Below, one piece after another: positions 35,247 through 47,200 of a DNA stretch of 64,000 nt. Positions within the stretch are counted from its first letter, which is position 1. Each line of letters starts with the position of its first letter. The notes under the pieces are model-generated. The model was given only the letters and a program-made list of their open reading frames with translations. It was not told the DNA's origin and ran no database searches. The stretch is from Berberis thunbergii (Eukaryota; Streptophyta; Magnoliopsida; Ranunculales; Berberidaceae): the NCBI GenBank assembly GCA_003290165.1, contig QNQO01000601.1:1-64000 (forward strand), read 5' to 3'. The translations under genes and the position numbers were made by a program.

Positions 35247-35690
35247 TCCCAACAGGGCAAACACATCCATAGCTTCCAAGTGTGTTAACACACCTAGCTC
35301 CTTCTATGCAATTGTTTGGGCCCTCGCACTCATCAATATCTGGTGCACATAATACAATATATGTTTAAATTTTGGACAGTGGAACATATAATTGAGTGGG
35401 CAAATATATAAATTCTGTTAAGTAGTAGACTACTTAATTGCCCCCTGATTAGTGGACGCCTAAATTCCAGAAGTTAATTAATTAGGATGCATTGAGATGT
35501 ATTTATGTTCAAGGCCTATTTTTTCATAAACTTACAGAGCTCAATGCATCACTTGTGGCTGTAATTTACGCGAGCTTCAGGTTAGGGAACCTGGCGGCCC
35601 TTGGCATTACTCATAACTTAGTTACCTTGGCATCCGTCACGGATGTATGGGTTCCCTTGGTACCCTGCACGGCATACACATTGATATCAG
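35247..35690 (-). pseudogene. Wall-associated kinase EGF exons captured by hAT
   Basis: Minus strand. The first exon end (about 35627-35690) reads YQCVCRAGYQGNPYIRDGC, an EGF-like repeat end typical of wall-associated receptor kinases (WAKs), whose ectodomains bind pectin. Its donor GTAACT at 35625 is in the right phase to join an acceptor (gcaccag) at 35340. Exon two (35247-35339) then reads DIDECEGPNNCIEGARCVNT and GSYGCVCPVG, a calcium-binding EGF module (D-I-D-E-C). It is cut in the module by the hAT end at 35245. Farther upstream on the minus strand (35700-35790) the frame has stops. No kinase part is present. Confidence 0.78.
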
Positions 35691-36396
35691 GGCCGTTGGT
35701 TGAGTCAAGACAACCACTTTTTTCCGCCTGGCATGCCCAACCATTAATACATCCACATAATGAGTCCACCCATATTATGTGGTGATGAGTTTAGTATGAG
35801 TTATTTCTTAGTATGAGTTATTTCTTAGTAACTCCCAATACTTGTCTCCATCAAACGTTAGACAACACCAAGTTGAGAGAATTGATATTGCATTGTAAGC
35901 TTTCTTTACATATCAACGCATGTCCATGTCCGAGTTGAGTATCCAACGGTTTTGATGGGTGCTCCTGACCAACCTTCCCAATGTATGGTTGACCAACGGT
36001 TTAAATTTAGCAAAAAATTTTGTTTTTTTTTGAAATTATGAAAAGAAAAAGAGCAAAGGAAAAAATTACATTTTTAAAGGTTTTTTTTTTAAATTTCATT
36101 TTTTCGTAAAAATATAAAAACATACTTCCAAAAATTACATTTTTTGAGGTTTTTTCAAAATATTCATGGGGCTTTTTTTTTTCTAATTATTTATTTATTT
36201 TTGGAACCACCCCTGATTTCATAATGATCATTTCTTCTACTTATATATTGATTTTTTAAACCACTGCCTGATTTTTTAATTATATATTGATTTCATGTTT
36301 GTTTCATTTATTGGTATTTAGGCTTCATTCAATGTATTTAATAGATTTAATTATTTGCATCTTATTATTTTCCACATATTTCATATACCCTCGAAA

Positions 36397-36399
<3 letters not shown>

Positions 36400-36445
<46 letters not shown>
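36400..36445. repeat. (AT)n microsatellite
   Basis: About 22 AT units within the cargo of the composite hAT element. Confidence 0.95.
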
Positions 36446-36450
<5 letters not shown>

Positions 36451-36689
36451 TTCATGTATCCTCAAAATTTTTATGTTTAATTAGGAGACCAAAATTAACT
36501 CGAAAACAAAATCACAATCCTTGGTTAAAAACACTAATACTATTTCGTTAGATGAATTTTTTTTCGAAAGTTAACTCTAAAAACAAAATCACAATCCTTA
36601 GTAAAAAAACACAAATACTATTTCATTACAACTATTGTATATATATGTTTCTTGTACATGTTTCATGTGTTTTGGTTTGTTTGTCAATG

Positions 36690-36995
36690 GGAACAACCAC
36701 TCCACACCACACCACACCACACCACCAAAAGCGCTTTTCGCACACCACCATTGAGTTTTTTTTTTTCTTACTTGCACTACCCAAAGAACTGTTTTTGAAA
36801 AAAATAGTAACTAAAAACAGGGTACATTTCGAATAATTTAAACCGTCAATTGAGACCGATTCTCAAGCTCATCAAACACTAAAATTGTAGTAGTCTTAGT
36901 TATCTAATAAACATAACTTTAATCACTTAAAATGTTTTGAAATGAGCAAGTTATGGTCATTTTAGTAAAGTCGCATAATGAAATAAGCAAGTTAT
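36690..36995. repeat. Inverted copy of 189-bp repeat and its flank
   Basis: Reverse complement of about 24200-24440: accacaccacaccaccaaaa, gagaccgattctcaagctca and gagcaagttatggtcatttt. The cacca units are expanded here (36697-36722). Confidence 0.75.
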
Positions 36996-37039
36996 GGTCA
37001 TTTTACTAAAATTGTTGCTCTCTGTATGCGTAGGGGTGA

Positions 37040-37160
37040 ATGAGTTAAAATGAGTTGGTGGGAATTAAGAGAGATATTAAAAAAAAAAGAAATGTAGGGG
37101 TGAATGAGTTAAAATGAGTTAGTGGGAATTAAGAGAGATATTAAAAAAAAGAAATAAAGA
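37040..37160. repeat. About 60-bp tandem duplication
   Basis: gtaggggtgaatgagttaaa and the following gagttggtgggaattaagag occur twice in a row. Confidence 0.85.
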
Positions 37161-37494
37161 GAGAGGGTGGGAATTAAAAAAAGAAAATTTTGTTGTTTTA
37201 GTTTTTAGTAAAGTTAGAAGTCAATATTTCATACAAAGGGGAACAACAAAAATTTTTAAAGGGGGGCAATGTAAAAAATATGAGTAACTTAGTGAAATTT
37301 TTTTAAAAGATAAGGGGGCAATTGTCCTCCTTACCTAACACATAGATCCGCCCCTGGTTGCGAGCTCCATTGGGGTTCATGTCGGTTGCTAATCCGTGAG
37401 GTCATATTAAATGGGAGAGCTCGATGCAATTGCATGGAAGTCTGATTTGAGTGAGGAGTTGAGCATATGTCATACTTGCACTACAAAAAAATGG

Positions 37495-38030
37495 ACATCA
37501 GCGACGGCTAAAATCCGTCGCTAATTGAGCTAAAACCGTAGCTAAAAGGTATCAGCGACGGTATCACAGCCGTCGCTATCCCGTAGCAAGATTTATCGTC
37601 ACTATTTGATTCAGCGACGGCAAAATAGCGGTAGCTAATTAGCGACGGCATAAACCCGTCGCTAAAGTGTAAAATATCCGTCGCTAATTGAATTTTTGTA
37701 AAAAAAAATTTAACATTTTTTATTTTAGCGACGGCATTGTTGCCGTAGCTAAATGATTTTTTTTTAAAAATTCAAAATTTTTTTTACCTTAGCGACGGCA
37801 TTTTGGCCGTGGCTAATTGATTTTTTTTAAAAAATTTAAAAAAAAATTTTAGCGACGGCATTTTGGCCGTGGCTAACTGATTTTAAAAAAAAAAAAAAAA
37901 AATTTATCTTAGCGACGGTATTTTAGCCGTGGCTAACTAATTTTTAAAAAAAAAATTGAATTTTTTTTATTTTAGCGACGGCATTTTGCCGTGGCTAACT
38001 GATTTTTTAAAAAAAATTAAATTTTTTTTT
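37495..38030. repeat. CACTA left subterminal motif array
   Basis: About eleven motifs of the form agcgacggcattttggccgt, spaced by A- and T-runs. Confidence 0.9.
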
Positions 38031-38064
38031 TACTAAATGGTTTTTTTTAAATATATATATATAT

Positions 38065-38410
38065 TTTTTCGATCTCTCCGAGATCTGAGATATCTCCGAG
38101 ATTTTTAAAAATTTTAAAAAATCAGATTTCTCCGAGATCTGCGATTTCTCCGAGATCTCTAAGATTTTAAAAAAATATATATATATTTTAAAAAATATCG
38201 GAATCTCTCCGAGATCTGAAATCTCAGATCTCGAGAACTCAGATCTTTGAGATTATCCAAGATCTCCGAGATCAGAGATCTCAGATCTCCGAGATCTCGG
38301 GACTCAGATCTCTGAGATCTCAGATCTTCGAGATCTCAGGACTCAGATCTCAGATCTCCGAGATCTCAGATCTCAGATCTCCGAGATGAGAGATCTCAGA
38401 TCTCCGAGAG
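38065..38410. repeat. GAGATCTC-type palindromic low-complexity block
   Basis: Dense repeats of ctccgagatctcagatct. Almost every 8-mer is self-complementary, so the block can form many alternative hairpins. Confidence 0.9.
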
Positions 38411-38734
38411 AGAGGCGGCGAATGAAGGGAGGGGAGAGAGCGGCGGCCGGGATCGGTGTCGAGGAAGCGGCAGACTTCTCCTCAGTGGGTTTCTTCTCTG
38501 GAAGATGAGAGAAAAAAAAATTTTGAGAGAAAATTTTTGTTTAAGTTGGTTTGTAGAAAAAATTGAAATTTATATAGAGAAAGGTAATTGAAGATGATTG
38601 GTTGTGTTAGTTTCACGCGGATCGATGACGTGGTTTGATTTAGTGCGTTGGATTGAGTTAAAATTTTGGGTGTTATTAACGGTTGAGATGAGATTTCACG
38701 CGGATCGGTGATATTTTTTTTAAAAAAACAATTA

Positions 38735-39995
38735 GCGACGGCAATTGGGCCGTCGCTAACCTCTTTTTAGTTTTTTTTTTTTTAAAACTGATTAGCCACG
38801 GTTACAAAACCGTCGCTAAACTTTTTTTAATTTTTTTTTGTTTTTAAAAAATCACGTTAGCTACGGTTTTCACGCCGTCGCTAAGGTCTTTTAATATTTT
38901 TTTTTTTAAATTACAAAAATCCTTAGCTACGGCTCTATTACCGTCGCTAACTAGTTTACTATATATATTTTTTTTTTAAAATCATGTTAGCTACGGTTAC
39001 AAAACCGTCGCTAAGCTTTTTTTAATTTTTTTTTTTTAAAAAAAATCACGTTAGCTACGGTTTTCACGCCGTCGCTAAGGTCTTTTAATATATTTTTTTT
39101 AAATTACAAAAATCCTTAGCTACGGCTCTATTACCGTCGCTAACTAGTTTACTATATATATATATATTTTTTTAAATCATGTTAGCTACGGTTATAAAAC
39201 CGTCGCTAAGCTTTTTTTAATTTTTTTTTGTTTTTAAAAAATCACGTTAGCTACGGTTTTCACGCCGTCGCTAAGGTCTTTTAATATATTTTTTTTAAAT
39301 TACAAAAATCCTTAGCTACGGCTCTATTACCGTCGCTAACTAGTTTACTATATATATATATTTTTTTTTAAATCATGTTAGCTACGGTTATAAAACCGTC
39401 GCTAAGCTTTTTTTAATTTTTTTTTGTTTTTAAAAAATCACGTTAGCTACGGTTTTCACGCCGTCGCTAAGGTCTTTTAATATATTTTTTTTAAATTACA
39501 AAAATCCTTAGCTACGGCTCTATTACCGTCGCTAACTAGTTTACTATATATATTTTTTTTTAAAAATCATGTTAGCTACGGTTAGAAAACCGTCGCTAAG
39601 CTTTTTTATTTTTTTTTAAATCACATTAGCTACGGTTTGCAAGCCGTCGCTAAGGTCTTTTAATATTTTTTTAAAAAATTACAAAAATCCTTAGCTACGG
39701 CTCTATTACCGTCGCTAACTAGTTTACTATATATATATTTTTTAAAATCATGTTAGTTACGGTTAGAAAACCGTCGCTAAGCTTTTTTTATTATTTTTTT
39801 TTTTAAATCACATTAGCTACGGTTTGCAAGCCGTCGCTAAGGTCTTTTAATATTTTTTTTAAATTACAAAAATCCTTAGCTACGGCTCTATTACTGTCGC
39901 TAACTAGTTTACTATATATTGTTTTTTAAAATCATGTTAGCTACGGTTAGAAAACCGTCGCTAACCTCTTTAGTTTTTTTTTTTTTAACCAATTA
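38735..39995. repeat. About 190-bp tandem array of palindromes
   Basis: Six copies, marked by tacggctctatta near 38928, 39121, 39318, 39512, 39697 and 39881. Each holds three palindromes (ttagctacgg...ccgtcgctaa) separated by T-rich spacers. Confidence 0.9.
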
Positions 39996-40014
39996 GCGCG
40001 GCCTAACCTCTTTA

Positions 40015-40825
40015 GTGGTTTTTTGATCTGAACTTTTTTGATATTCTTTTATCTAATCTGAACTTTTTTTATCTTCTTTGATCTTATTTGATATTCTTTG
40101 ATCTGATCTTCTCTTATCTCCTTTGAACTTCTTTGATCTTTTTTTATCTGATCTTCTTTTAACTTCTCTGATCTCATTTGATATTTTTTTCTCTGATCTA
40201 CTTTGGTCTTCTTTGATCTTATCTTCTTTGATTTGATCTGATATGATCTGATCTGCTTTGAACTTCTTTGATATTCTTTGATCTGATCTTCTCTGAACTT
40301 CTTTGATCTTCTTTGAACTTCTTTGATCTTATTTGATTTCTTTGATTTTCTTTGATTTTCTTTGATCTTCCTTGATCTTCTCTGATCTTATTTGATTTTC
40401 TTTGATCTGATCTGATCTTCTTTGATTTAATATTCTTTGATCTACTTTTAACTTCTTTGATCTGATCTGATCTGATCTGATATGATTTAATCTAATCTCT
40501 TTGATCTACTTTTAACTTATTTGATCTACTTTTAACTTCTTTGATCTGATCTGATCTTCTTTGATATGATTTGATCTGCTTTGATCTGATCTTCTCTGAT
40601 ATTCTTTGATATTCTTTGAACTTCTTTGATATTTTTTATCTGATCTTCTTTTATATTTTTTATCTGATTTACTTTGGTCTTCTTTGATCTGATCTTCTTT
40701 GATTTGATTTGATCTGATCTTATTTAATAATCTTTAATCTGATCTTCTCTGATCTTCTTTGATCTTCTTTGATTTTCTTTGATTTTCTTTGATCTTATTT
40801 GATCTGATCTTCTTTGATTTGAGCA
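40015..40825. repeat. TTTGATCTTC low-complexity array
   Basis: About 800 bp of degenerate tttgatcttc / tttgatctga / ttgaacttct 10-mers on the + strand, all inside the CACTA element. Confidence 0.92.
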
Positions 40826-40843
40826 TATGTCATACTTGTAGTG

Positions 40844-41292
40844 TTGGTTGTAAAACATAACATTCATACAATTTCTACATCGTAGTAGAAAAAGTTGAAT
40901 CAATTGATAATACTGTCATCCACACATCCAACTTAATTACTGGCACCGACACACGTATCAATCAAACATTCATCTAATTAAAGTTGATAGCTCATCTTTT
41001 AGCCTATTACATCAACTTGCATGGCATACGTACATACAATCATAAACCTTGCCTTTATCTCATTTTCCTCACAACACAAGCTTAGCTAAACAACCATTAT
41101 CATTTTTTGTTGGAAAAACATGCAGAAACATTTTATCTGACAATTGCTTTATCTATCTTTACGTAACTTACTTTTCAATGCTTATTCTTCTTATAAGAGA
41201 GCAATATCTCTTTCTCTCTTACTCTTTCCTCTGGTGAGCAATATCTAGTCTGTGTGTTTAACTTGGGGGAGCTAGCTCTGAAGAACATATTG
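40844..41292 (+). promoter_or_regulatory. Upstream region and 5' leader of the receptor kinase
   Basis: Host sequence between the CACTA right end and the kinase ATG. The part 40885-41148 is duplicated at 28360-28665 and partly at 33220-33370. After 41150 it is single-copy, CT-rich (tctctttctctcttactctt, 41206-41225) and suits a 5' leader. A cttataagag near 41190 could be a weak TATA element; no start site can be read from sequence alone. Confidence 0.5.
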
Positions 41293-44200
41293 ATGATGGA
41301 ATTAGCTGGGATTCCTCCTGTCTCAAGGAGAAGATTTTGTGCTCTTCTTGTTACATTACTTGTGTTACTATTGAATTGTGTTGGTGACTTCAAATCTGAA
41401 GCTCAAGTTCTCCCTGCTCATGAAGGTAAGCAATCACTCTCTTCTATTCATTTTACTTGAAATCAATGTTTCTTTGTTAATATCTATTCGGCCGCATTTT
41501 AGTAATGATTTTCATTAAAATTCTAATAACAACAAACTGTCCAACCAATTCTATGTAATTATTTCCACATGGATTGTATAATTCGTTGACTTTGTTTATT
41601 ATTAAGGCTTAATTAATCGGTTGACTATTACTATTGAGAATGAAGTTTAATTTATATGAATAGACCGCCCTAATTTATGGAAATTCATCATCACAAATTT
41701 CACTTCCTCTTTCCTAGTATTATTGTTCTTGTGTCCTTGTTGTTATTATTACTATTCTTCTCCTTGTTATCATCTTTTTACAATTAGGATCTGAGGTTAA
41801 TATTAGTGGCACAAAGATAACAATCGAACCATGGCTGAAAGCACAAATCATGTCCAAAGCTTATAATAGATATACTAGTATACAATTTGATTGCCGTTGT
41901 GTGGTTAGACGTTTCTTAATGATATTTTGATTTAATAGAAAGTTTTGGTTAATTGTAGTGAGAACGCTCCAGCAAATATCAACGAAGTATGGGATAAGGA
42001 ACTGGACTGTAGATGAGAATTCATGCCAACGAGGTTTGAATTTCAGCATAGTTTCTGGTTTCGGCACGTTTACGTCCATCAGCAATGTCACTTGTGATTG
42101 TACCTTCAACAACTCAACAATTTGCCACGTTGTTAACATGTACGTTAGTGTTTTTTTTTGTACGTTCTCACTTGTTTTTTATTTGTGTAATTAAGTTTTG
42201 AGTTAAGACTTACTTGATCTCATGCTTCCTTTTCAATTTCAGTCAGCTGAAAGCTCTAAACCTAACTGGACCACTTCCTGCAGAGTTTGCCAACTTTACC
42301 TTTCTGCAGGAAATGTAAGCGCTGATTATACATATTTATTTCTGAATTATGAAAAACTTCTAAGTTATAATGCTGGCTCAGGCGTCCTTAAAATAAAACA
42401 ACCTCAATGGGAAAATTAACTTATTTAAAAACAACGTAATGGTGCCACCCTTTTGAAAATTGTTGGACTTGTTTTGTTTTGTCAAACAGAGAGCTGTCTC
42501 TAAACTACTTCAATGGATCCATCCCTACATTATGGACTACACTTCCTAGTCTCAGAATAATGTAAATTCTGCTCCTCTACAAGCACATCTTTGGCTGGGT
42601 CATAACTTTTAGACCATATTGACCTCCAATCATGTTGTTGCATTATTATTACAGGGCTTTCGTAGGGAACCTTGTCAGCGGATGGATTCCCAGTGAAATC
42701 GGCAATATATCTACTCTACAAGAGCTGTAAGATAAATGTGATTCTGGAATTCCTATAGACAAGTTTTGAGATTCTGGAATTCCAATAGACAAGTTTTGAA
42801 GTGAGCAATTTTACTTAGTTAGTCCTCTTGGATTTACAGGGTTGTGCAAGACAATTTACTCGAAGGACCGCTTCCTAGAGAGCTTGGTCGACTATCCAAT
42901 TTGACGAGATTGTAAGATTTGAATCTTCACATTATTGTTTCATCATACCCTACATTCTTTTTCTCTTGTTAAATGCTAGTTATATATTATTTTGGAGGCG
43001 ATTGTTTTCCCTTAATCTAACTAGAGGTCCAAAATTTGCCATAGACAACACCTTTTTTTTGTTCAATAAACGCAAACCTCTTTGGTTGTTCTTGTAAAGA
43101 AAATGCAAGTATTTTACCTTTAATAAACATTATTAAACCATCTGAAATCCAATTTTTTTTGCAATTGATCATGACAATGCGAAACAGAATATCAAAAAAC
43201 GCAGCACACACCGTAAAACATGAATATTTGCAAAATTCCAACTTTAGGGGAGAAAACTACAAACCAACAATGTCAAGAAAGTCATGCAAAGACTGAAACA
43301 AGAACATCTTCATTCAATATCACAATGTTTGAAACATAGGGGTTTCCTGTCTATTATTCTTCAACCAATCAGGATCAGGAAATGTTCAAGTCTTACGCTT
43401 CAGGTCACTTCAATAAATTTGTGTCTTAAGCTATCTTCTTAATACTACAGCCTTGGTGGTGGTAACAACTTCACAGGAGTATTGCCGGATACTTTGAGTC
43501 ATTTGAAGAACATAAGAGATTTGTAAGTTCATTTTACTTATGGTGAATTCTTCCATTGGAAACCATAGTGCCTAATATTGGTTACTGTCTGCAGTTGGAT
43601 AGATGGGACTAGCATCTCCGGACCAATACCCGATTTCATCGGAAACTGGACAAAACTTGATACGCTGTAAGTATTTAAATTGTGTCTGCCAAACTTGGAC
43701 TCCTTATACTGAGAAAGTTATACTTCTTATGCTTTTCAACTGTTGTAGAGATATGATGGGCACAAATATGGAAGGCCCCATTCCTTCTACATTCTCCCGC
43801 TTGACAAACTTAACTAAGCTGTAAGACGTAACATTACTTCAGTTTTATAACTGAGAAAGTTATTCTCCTACATTCTCCATCTTCAAAGCTTTTGTAATTC
43901 GTAACGTTACTTCAGTTTTATTCGTCTGTGTTATGTGATTCTTTCAGGAGGATAACTGACCTGCAAGGACCAAGTATGAGTTTCCCCGACTTAAAAACTT
44001 TGACAAACCTGACAGACTTGTGAGTTGAATTGTTGATTCAATTTATGAATTTATAAGTTTATACGACTAAGTTACGTTTATTTGGACAGGCTTCTGAAAA
44101 ACTGCTCTATTAATGGTCCAATCCCTAAATTTATTGGAGATAGCATCACAAATATAAAAAGACTGTAAGTTAATTTGGTCTCTAATTGTTTTATGATATT

Positions 44201-47200
44201 TGATCTACAATGGTCCTTATGTAAACAAATCCTTGCTAGTCATTGCTTTGATAAACATTTTTTGTTTTGCAGTGACTTGAGTTTCAACAATTTGTCTGGT
44301 ACTATACCAGAAAACTTCCAGAAGATGTCAAATCTGCAATTCATGTAAGTAAATCACATTTTTAAGTAAATCAAGCAAGGGGAATAGACATAAAAATGTT
44401 TGTGCATGCAGGTATCTCACTAACAACTCATTGACTGGACAAGTGCCCCAGCGGATATCAGTTAGCACTTACAAATTGTACGGATTTCTCTTCACCTACA
44501 TTGGTCTTAACAATTTAAATGCACGAGATTGACATCACTCCAATTTGTCATGCAGTGACATATCTTACAATAATTATACTGGGACCTCTACTGCTTCGAG
44601 CTGCCAAGACAAAAATGTGTAAGGTTCTTGACATTATTTGTTAGTTTGTAATTAGTATGTGGTTTTCTTACATATCTCTTCTTTTTATCTGACCATTAAA
44701 CAGGAACAAAATATCCAGTTATCCATCAAGTGGTGACAACTCGTAAGTAGCTTGAGTATTACTATCCTATTTCTTTACTCATCACTCTGTTCATTGTATA
44801 ATTGAATTAAAAATTGTTTTGTAGAATCAATTGGTGTTACAAGAAAGACTTGCCCTGCCCCACGAAACCTAGGTGTAAGTTTAGAATAATACTATGAAGT
44901 TGGAAGATTGTGTAATTGAAAGTTATATTCATATTTTTTGAAGGGATCGTGAAGAAGTCACCATCTGCAGTCTTGTGATGTTTTTTTTACATTGGCAGAT
45001 TTCAACTTATTCATTAATTGTGGAGGTCCAGGGTTGCCTGAGCAGAAGCAATATGAGGAGGACTTAGATCCGATGAGTCCATCAGCATTCTTCCACAGCG
45101 ACAAATGGGCTCTTAGCACAACAGGGGACTATTTGGGTAATGACAAAGCTCCTTACATAGCACAAGCTAAGGTTAATGTAACAGATGACTTGTACAGGAC
45201 AGCTCGTATTGCACCTCTCTCACTCAAGTACTTTGGGCGTTGCCTGCGACCGGGAAGCTACAAAGTGAAGCTCCACTTCGCAGAAATAATGTTCATACCT
45301 GATCAAGAGAGTAGAAGCCCGGGGAAGCGGATATTTGATGTAGAGATACAAGTAAGCAATTGGTTACACACATTTAAGATCAGTAGGTTTTCGTTGCCAA
45401 TTGTAGTTGTTGTTTTTGTTCTTTTTAATATTTCATTCTACATTAAAGGAAAAGACAGCTGTTTTTCTTGTAAATTGATCTTGGCATTATTCTGAATCGG
45501 CAGGGTAACCGAGTTTTACGAGGTTTTAACATCGCTAAGGAAGCTGGAGGCTTAGGTAAGAACATCACTAAAGAATATGATGCTAATGTTACTGGTAGCA
45601 CTCTGGAGATCCACTTGTTCTGGACTGGAAAAGGAACTACATATGTTCCAGACAGAGGTGCATATGGACCTCTTATATCAGCTATATCGGTGACACCAAG
45701 TAAGATGCTCTGGAAATTTGTGTTCCTTTCCTTTTATAATCATTTAGGTGAGTTTTGCAAACCACTAACCCAAATCAGTCTCTTAACGACATATTCTGCT
45801 GTTGCACCCTTTTCACCTCTTGGTCATCGCCACTCGTTCTGTTACGTACCTCTCACTCCCTCACTCAAATCTCTGTTTGTTATCAGCAGAACTTCTCATG
45901 CTTTCACCTCATACTTGACTTTCAAACTTGGAAAATGAGAATGGTTCAACTATTGCGGATGCTATGACACATGTCCTAAATTTATTTGATCACATAGAAA
46001 ATATTTGTCCGATTTAAGTTTCCAAACCTTTCTGATTCTAACCTTTAATCTGGGTAAGAATTTGACATGAATACTGGTTCAATTTGAAACTAAAAAAAGT
46101 AATGTTTACGGTCTTCTTTCATTGATAGCATAGTGTATTATACTGCATCTTCTGACTTTCTAAAATTGTTTCAGATTACAAACATTAATTTTACATCACG
46201 AGGAGTTTTAGGATGCTTTTTCTTATCAGTACAATAGTCATAGTAAATGTAATTCTTTTTCACATTTTCGTATAATTTCTGTTGCTCAGTGTCCAGTGTC
46301 CAAAAGCTCTGTCTGTTCCACCAAAATTTAGAAGAAAAACAAGTCCCATTATTTGATGGGCACCCATCAATATCGAACCCTTGGTATTGTGCTTGAAATG
46401 GCGCAAAAGTCCAATTAATCTTCGTTCGACCTCTCACTTCAGACCATTCAGCGTTGTGGGACCCCTGATATCTCACTTCAGACCATCCAGCATTGTGGGA
46501 GTCCTGATACGGTGCTATATACTTTGTACATTTATGTCGTATTTGGCTTGGACGTATAACAAATGCAGTCCATCATTCAACCTTAACGTTTTCATCTAGT
46601 TCTCTATGTTTTTCATTCAACCTTAACCTTCTGATACAACTCATATCTATATAGATATATTCCAAAGAAATTTGATGATAATCCGACAATCATACAAGTG
46701 GAAAAAAGATAATGTCACGGTGTTCCTTCTGACATAGGCAGTGGTTATCAGTTGATGTTTGTTTAGTACCTTCTCTAATGAACACATTTTTCTTCTCCAT
46801 GCAACAAGAAAACACTCAGGGCAGTATATTTAACATTTACTAGTCTCTAAAGAATAAGAAATTATACCAAAGTGTCATTAATTATATATTCTACAGAACC
46901 ATTTGGTTGTACCTCTGTTTTTTCATTTACATTAGTTGATGATTTCCAATTATATTCAGCGGCTGATGTATCGAAAGAAAATAGAACTAGCTCTGGAACA
47001 AAGAAACCATTGGTGATTATCACCATTTCAGTGATTTTGGCAATTTTCGTATTAGGATCTGGTGTCTGTTTCATATTCAGGGAGAAGATAATCCAGAAAG
47101 TACGGAAAGTTTCATCAGGAGACAGAGGTAGTTATAAAATACTTACCCTAAATAAGGTGCCTGACCATGCAACCTCATGAGTTTGTATTCTAACTATATT

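Larger units (their letters stand above)
34719..37356. mobile_element. Composite hAT-like element, 2.6 kb
   Basis: Left end CAGAGGCGGAGCC, right end tagatccgcccctg, flanked by gttgcgaa (34711-34718) and gttgcgag (37357-37364); R2 shows the empty site gttgcgag at 33077-33084. A second right-end-like sequence (gtagatccgcccctg) ends at 35245, similar over about 100 bp to the outer one. The simplest reading is two related elements whose outer ends moved together and carried 1.9 kb between them. That cargo holds wall-associated-kinase EGF exons, an (AT)n run and an inverted copy of the 189-bp repeat. Confidence 0.8.
37479..40843. mobile_element. Non-autonomous CACTA element, 3.4 kb
   Basis: Starts CACTACAAAAAAATGG and ends TAGTG, flanked by TTG (37476-37478 and 40844-40846). 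R1 and R2 show the uninterrupted site. No transposase. Palindromic agcgacggcnnnnnccgtcgct motifs fill both subterminal regions. Oddly, the 18 bp before the terminal TAGTG (40821-40838) equal the 18 bp of host DNA before the left end. It lies about 450 bp upstream of the receptor kinase start, inside its upstream region. Confidence 0.88.

Noticed and set aside
35492..35785. 97-codon plus-strand frame
   Set aside because: It is antisense to the WAK EGF exon, which explains the composition.
37495..39995. Regularly spaced short palindromes resembling a CRISPR array
   Set aside because: Repeats are degenerate, spacers are A/T runs, no cas genes, plant DNA; they are CACTA subterminal and internal motifs.
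41254..41295. Upstream GTG start for the receptor kinase
   Set aside because: Not a plant start; the in-frame ATG at 41293 gives a normal signal peptide.
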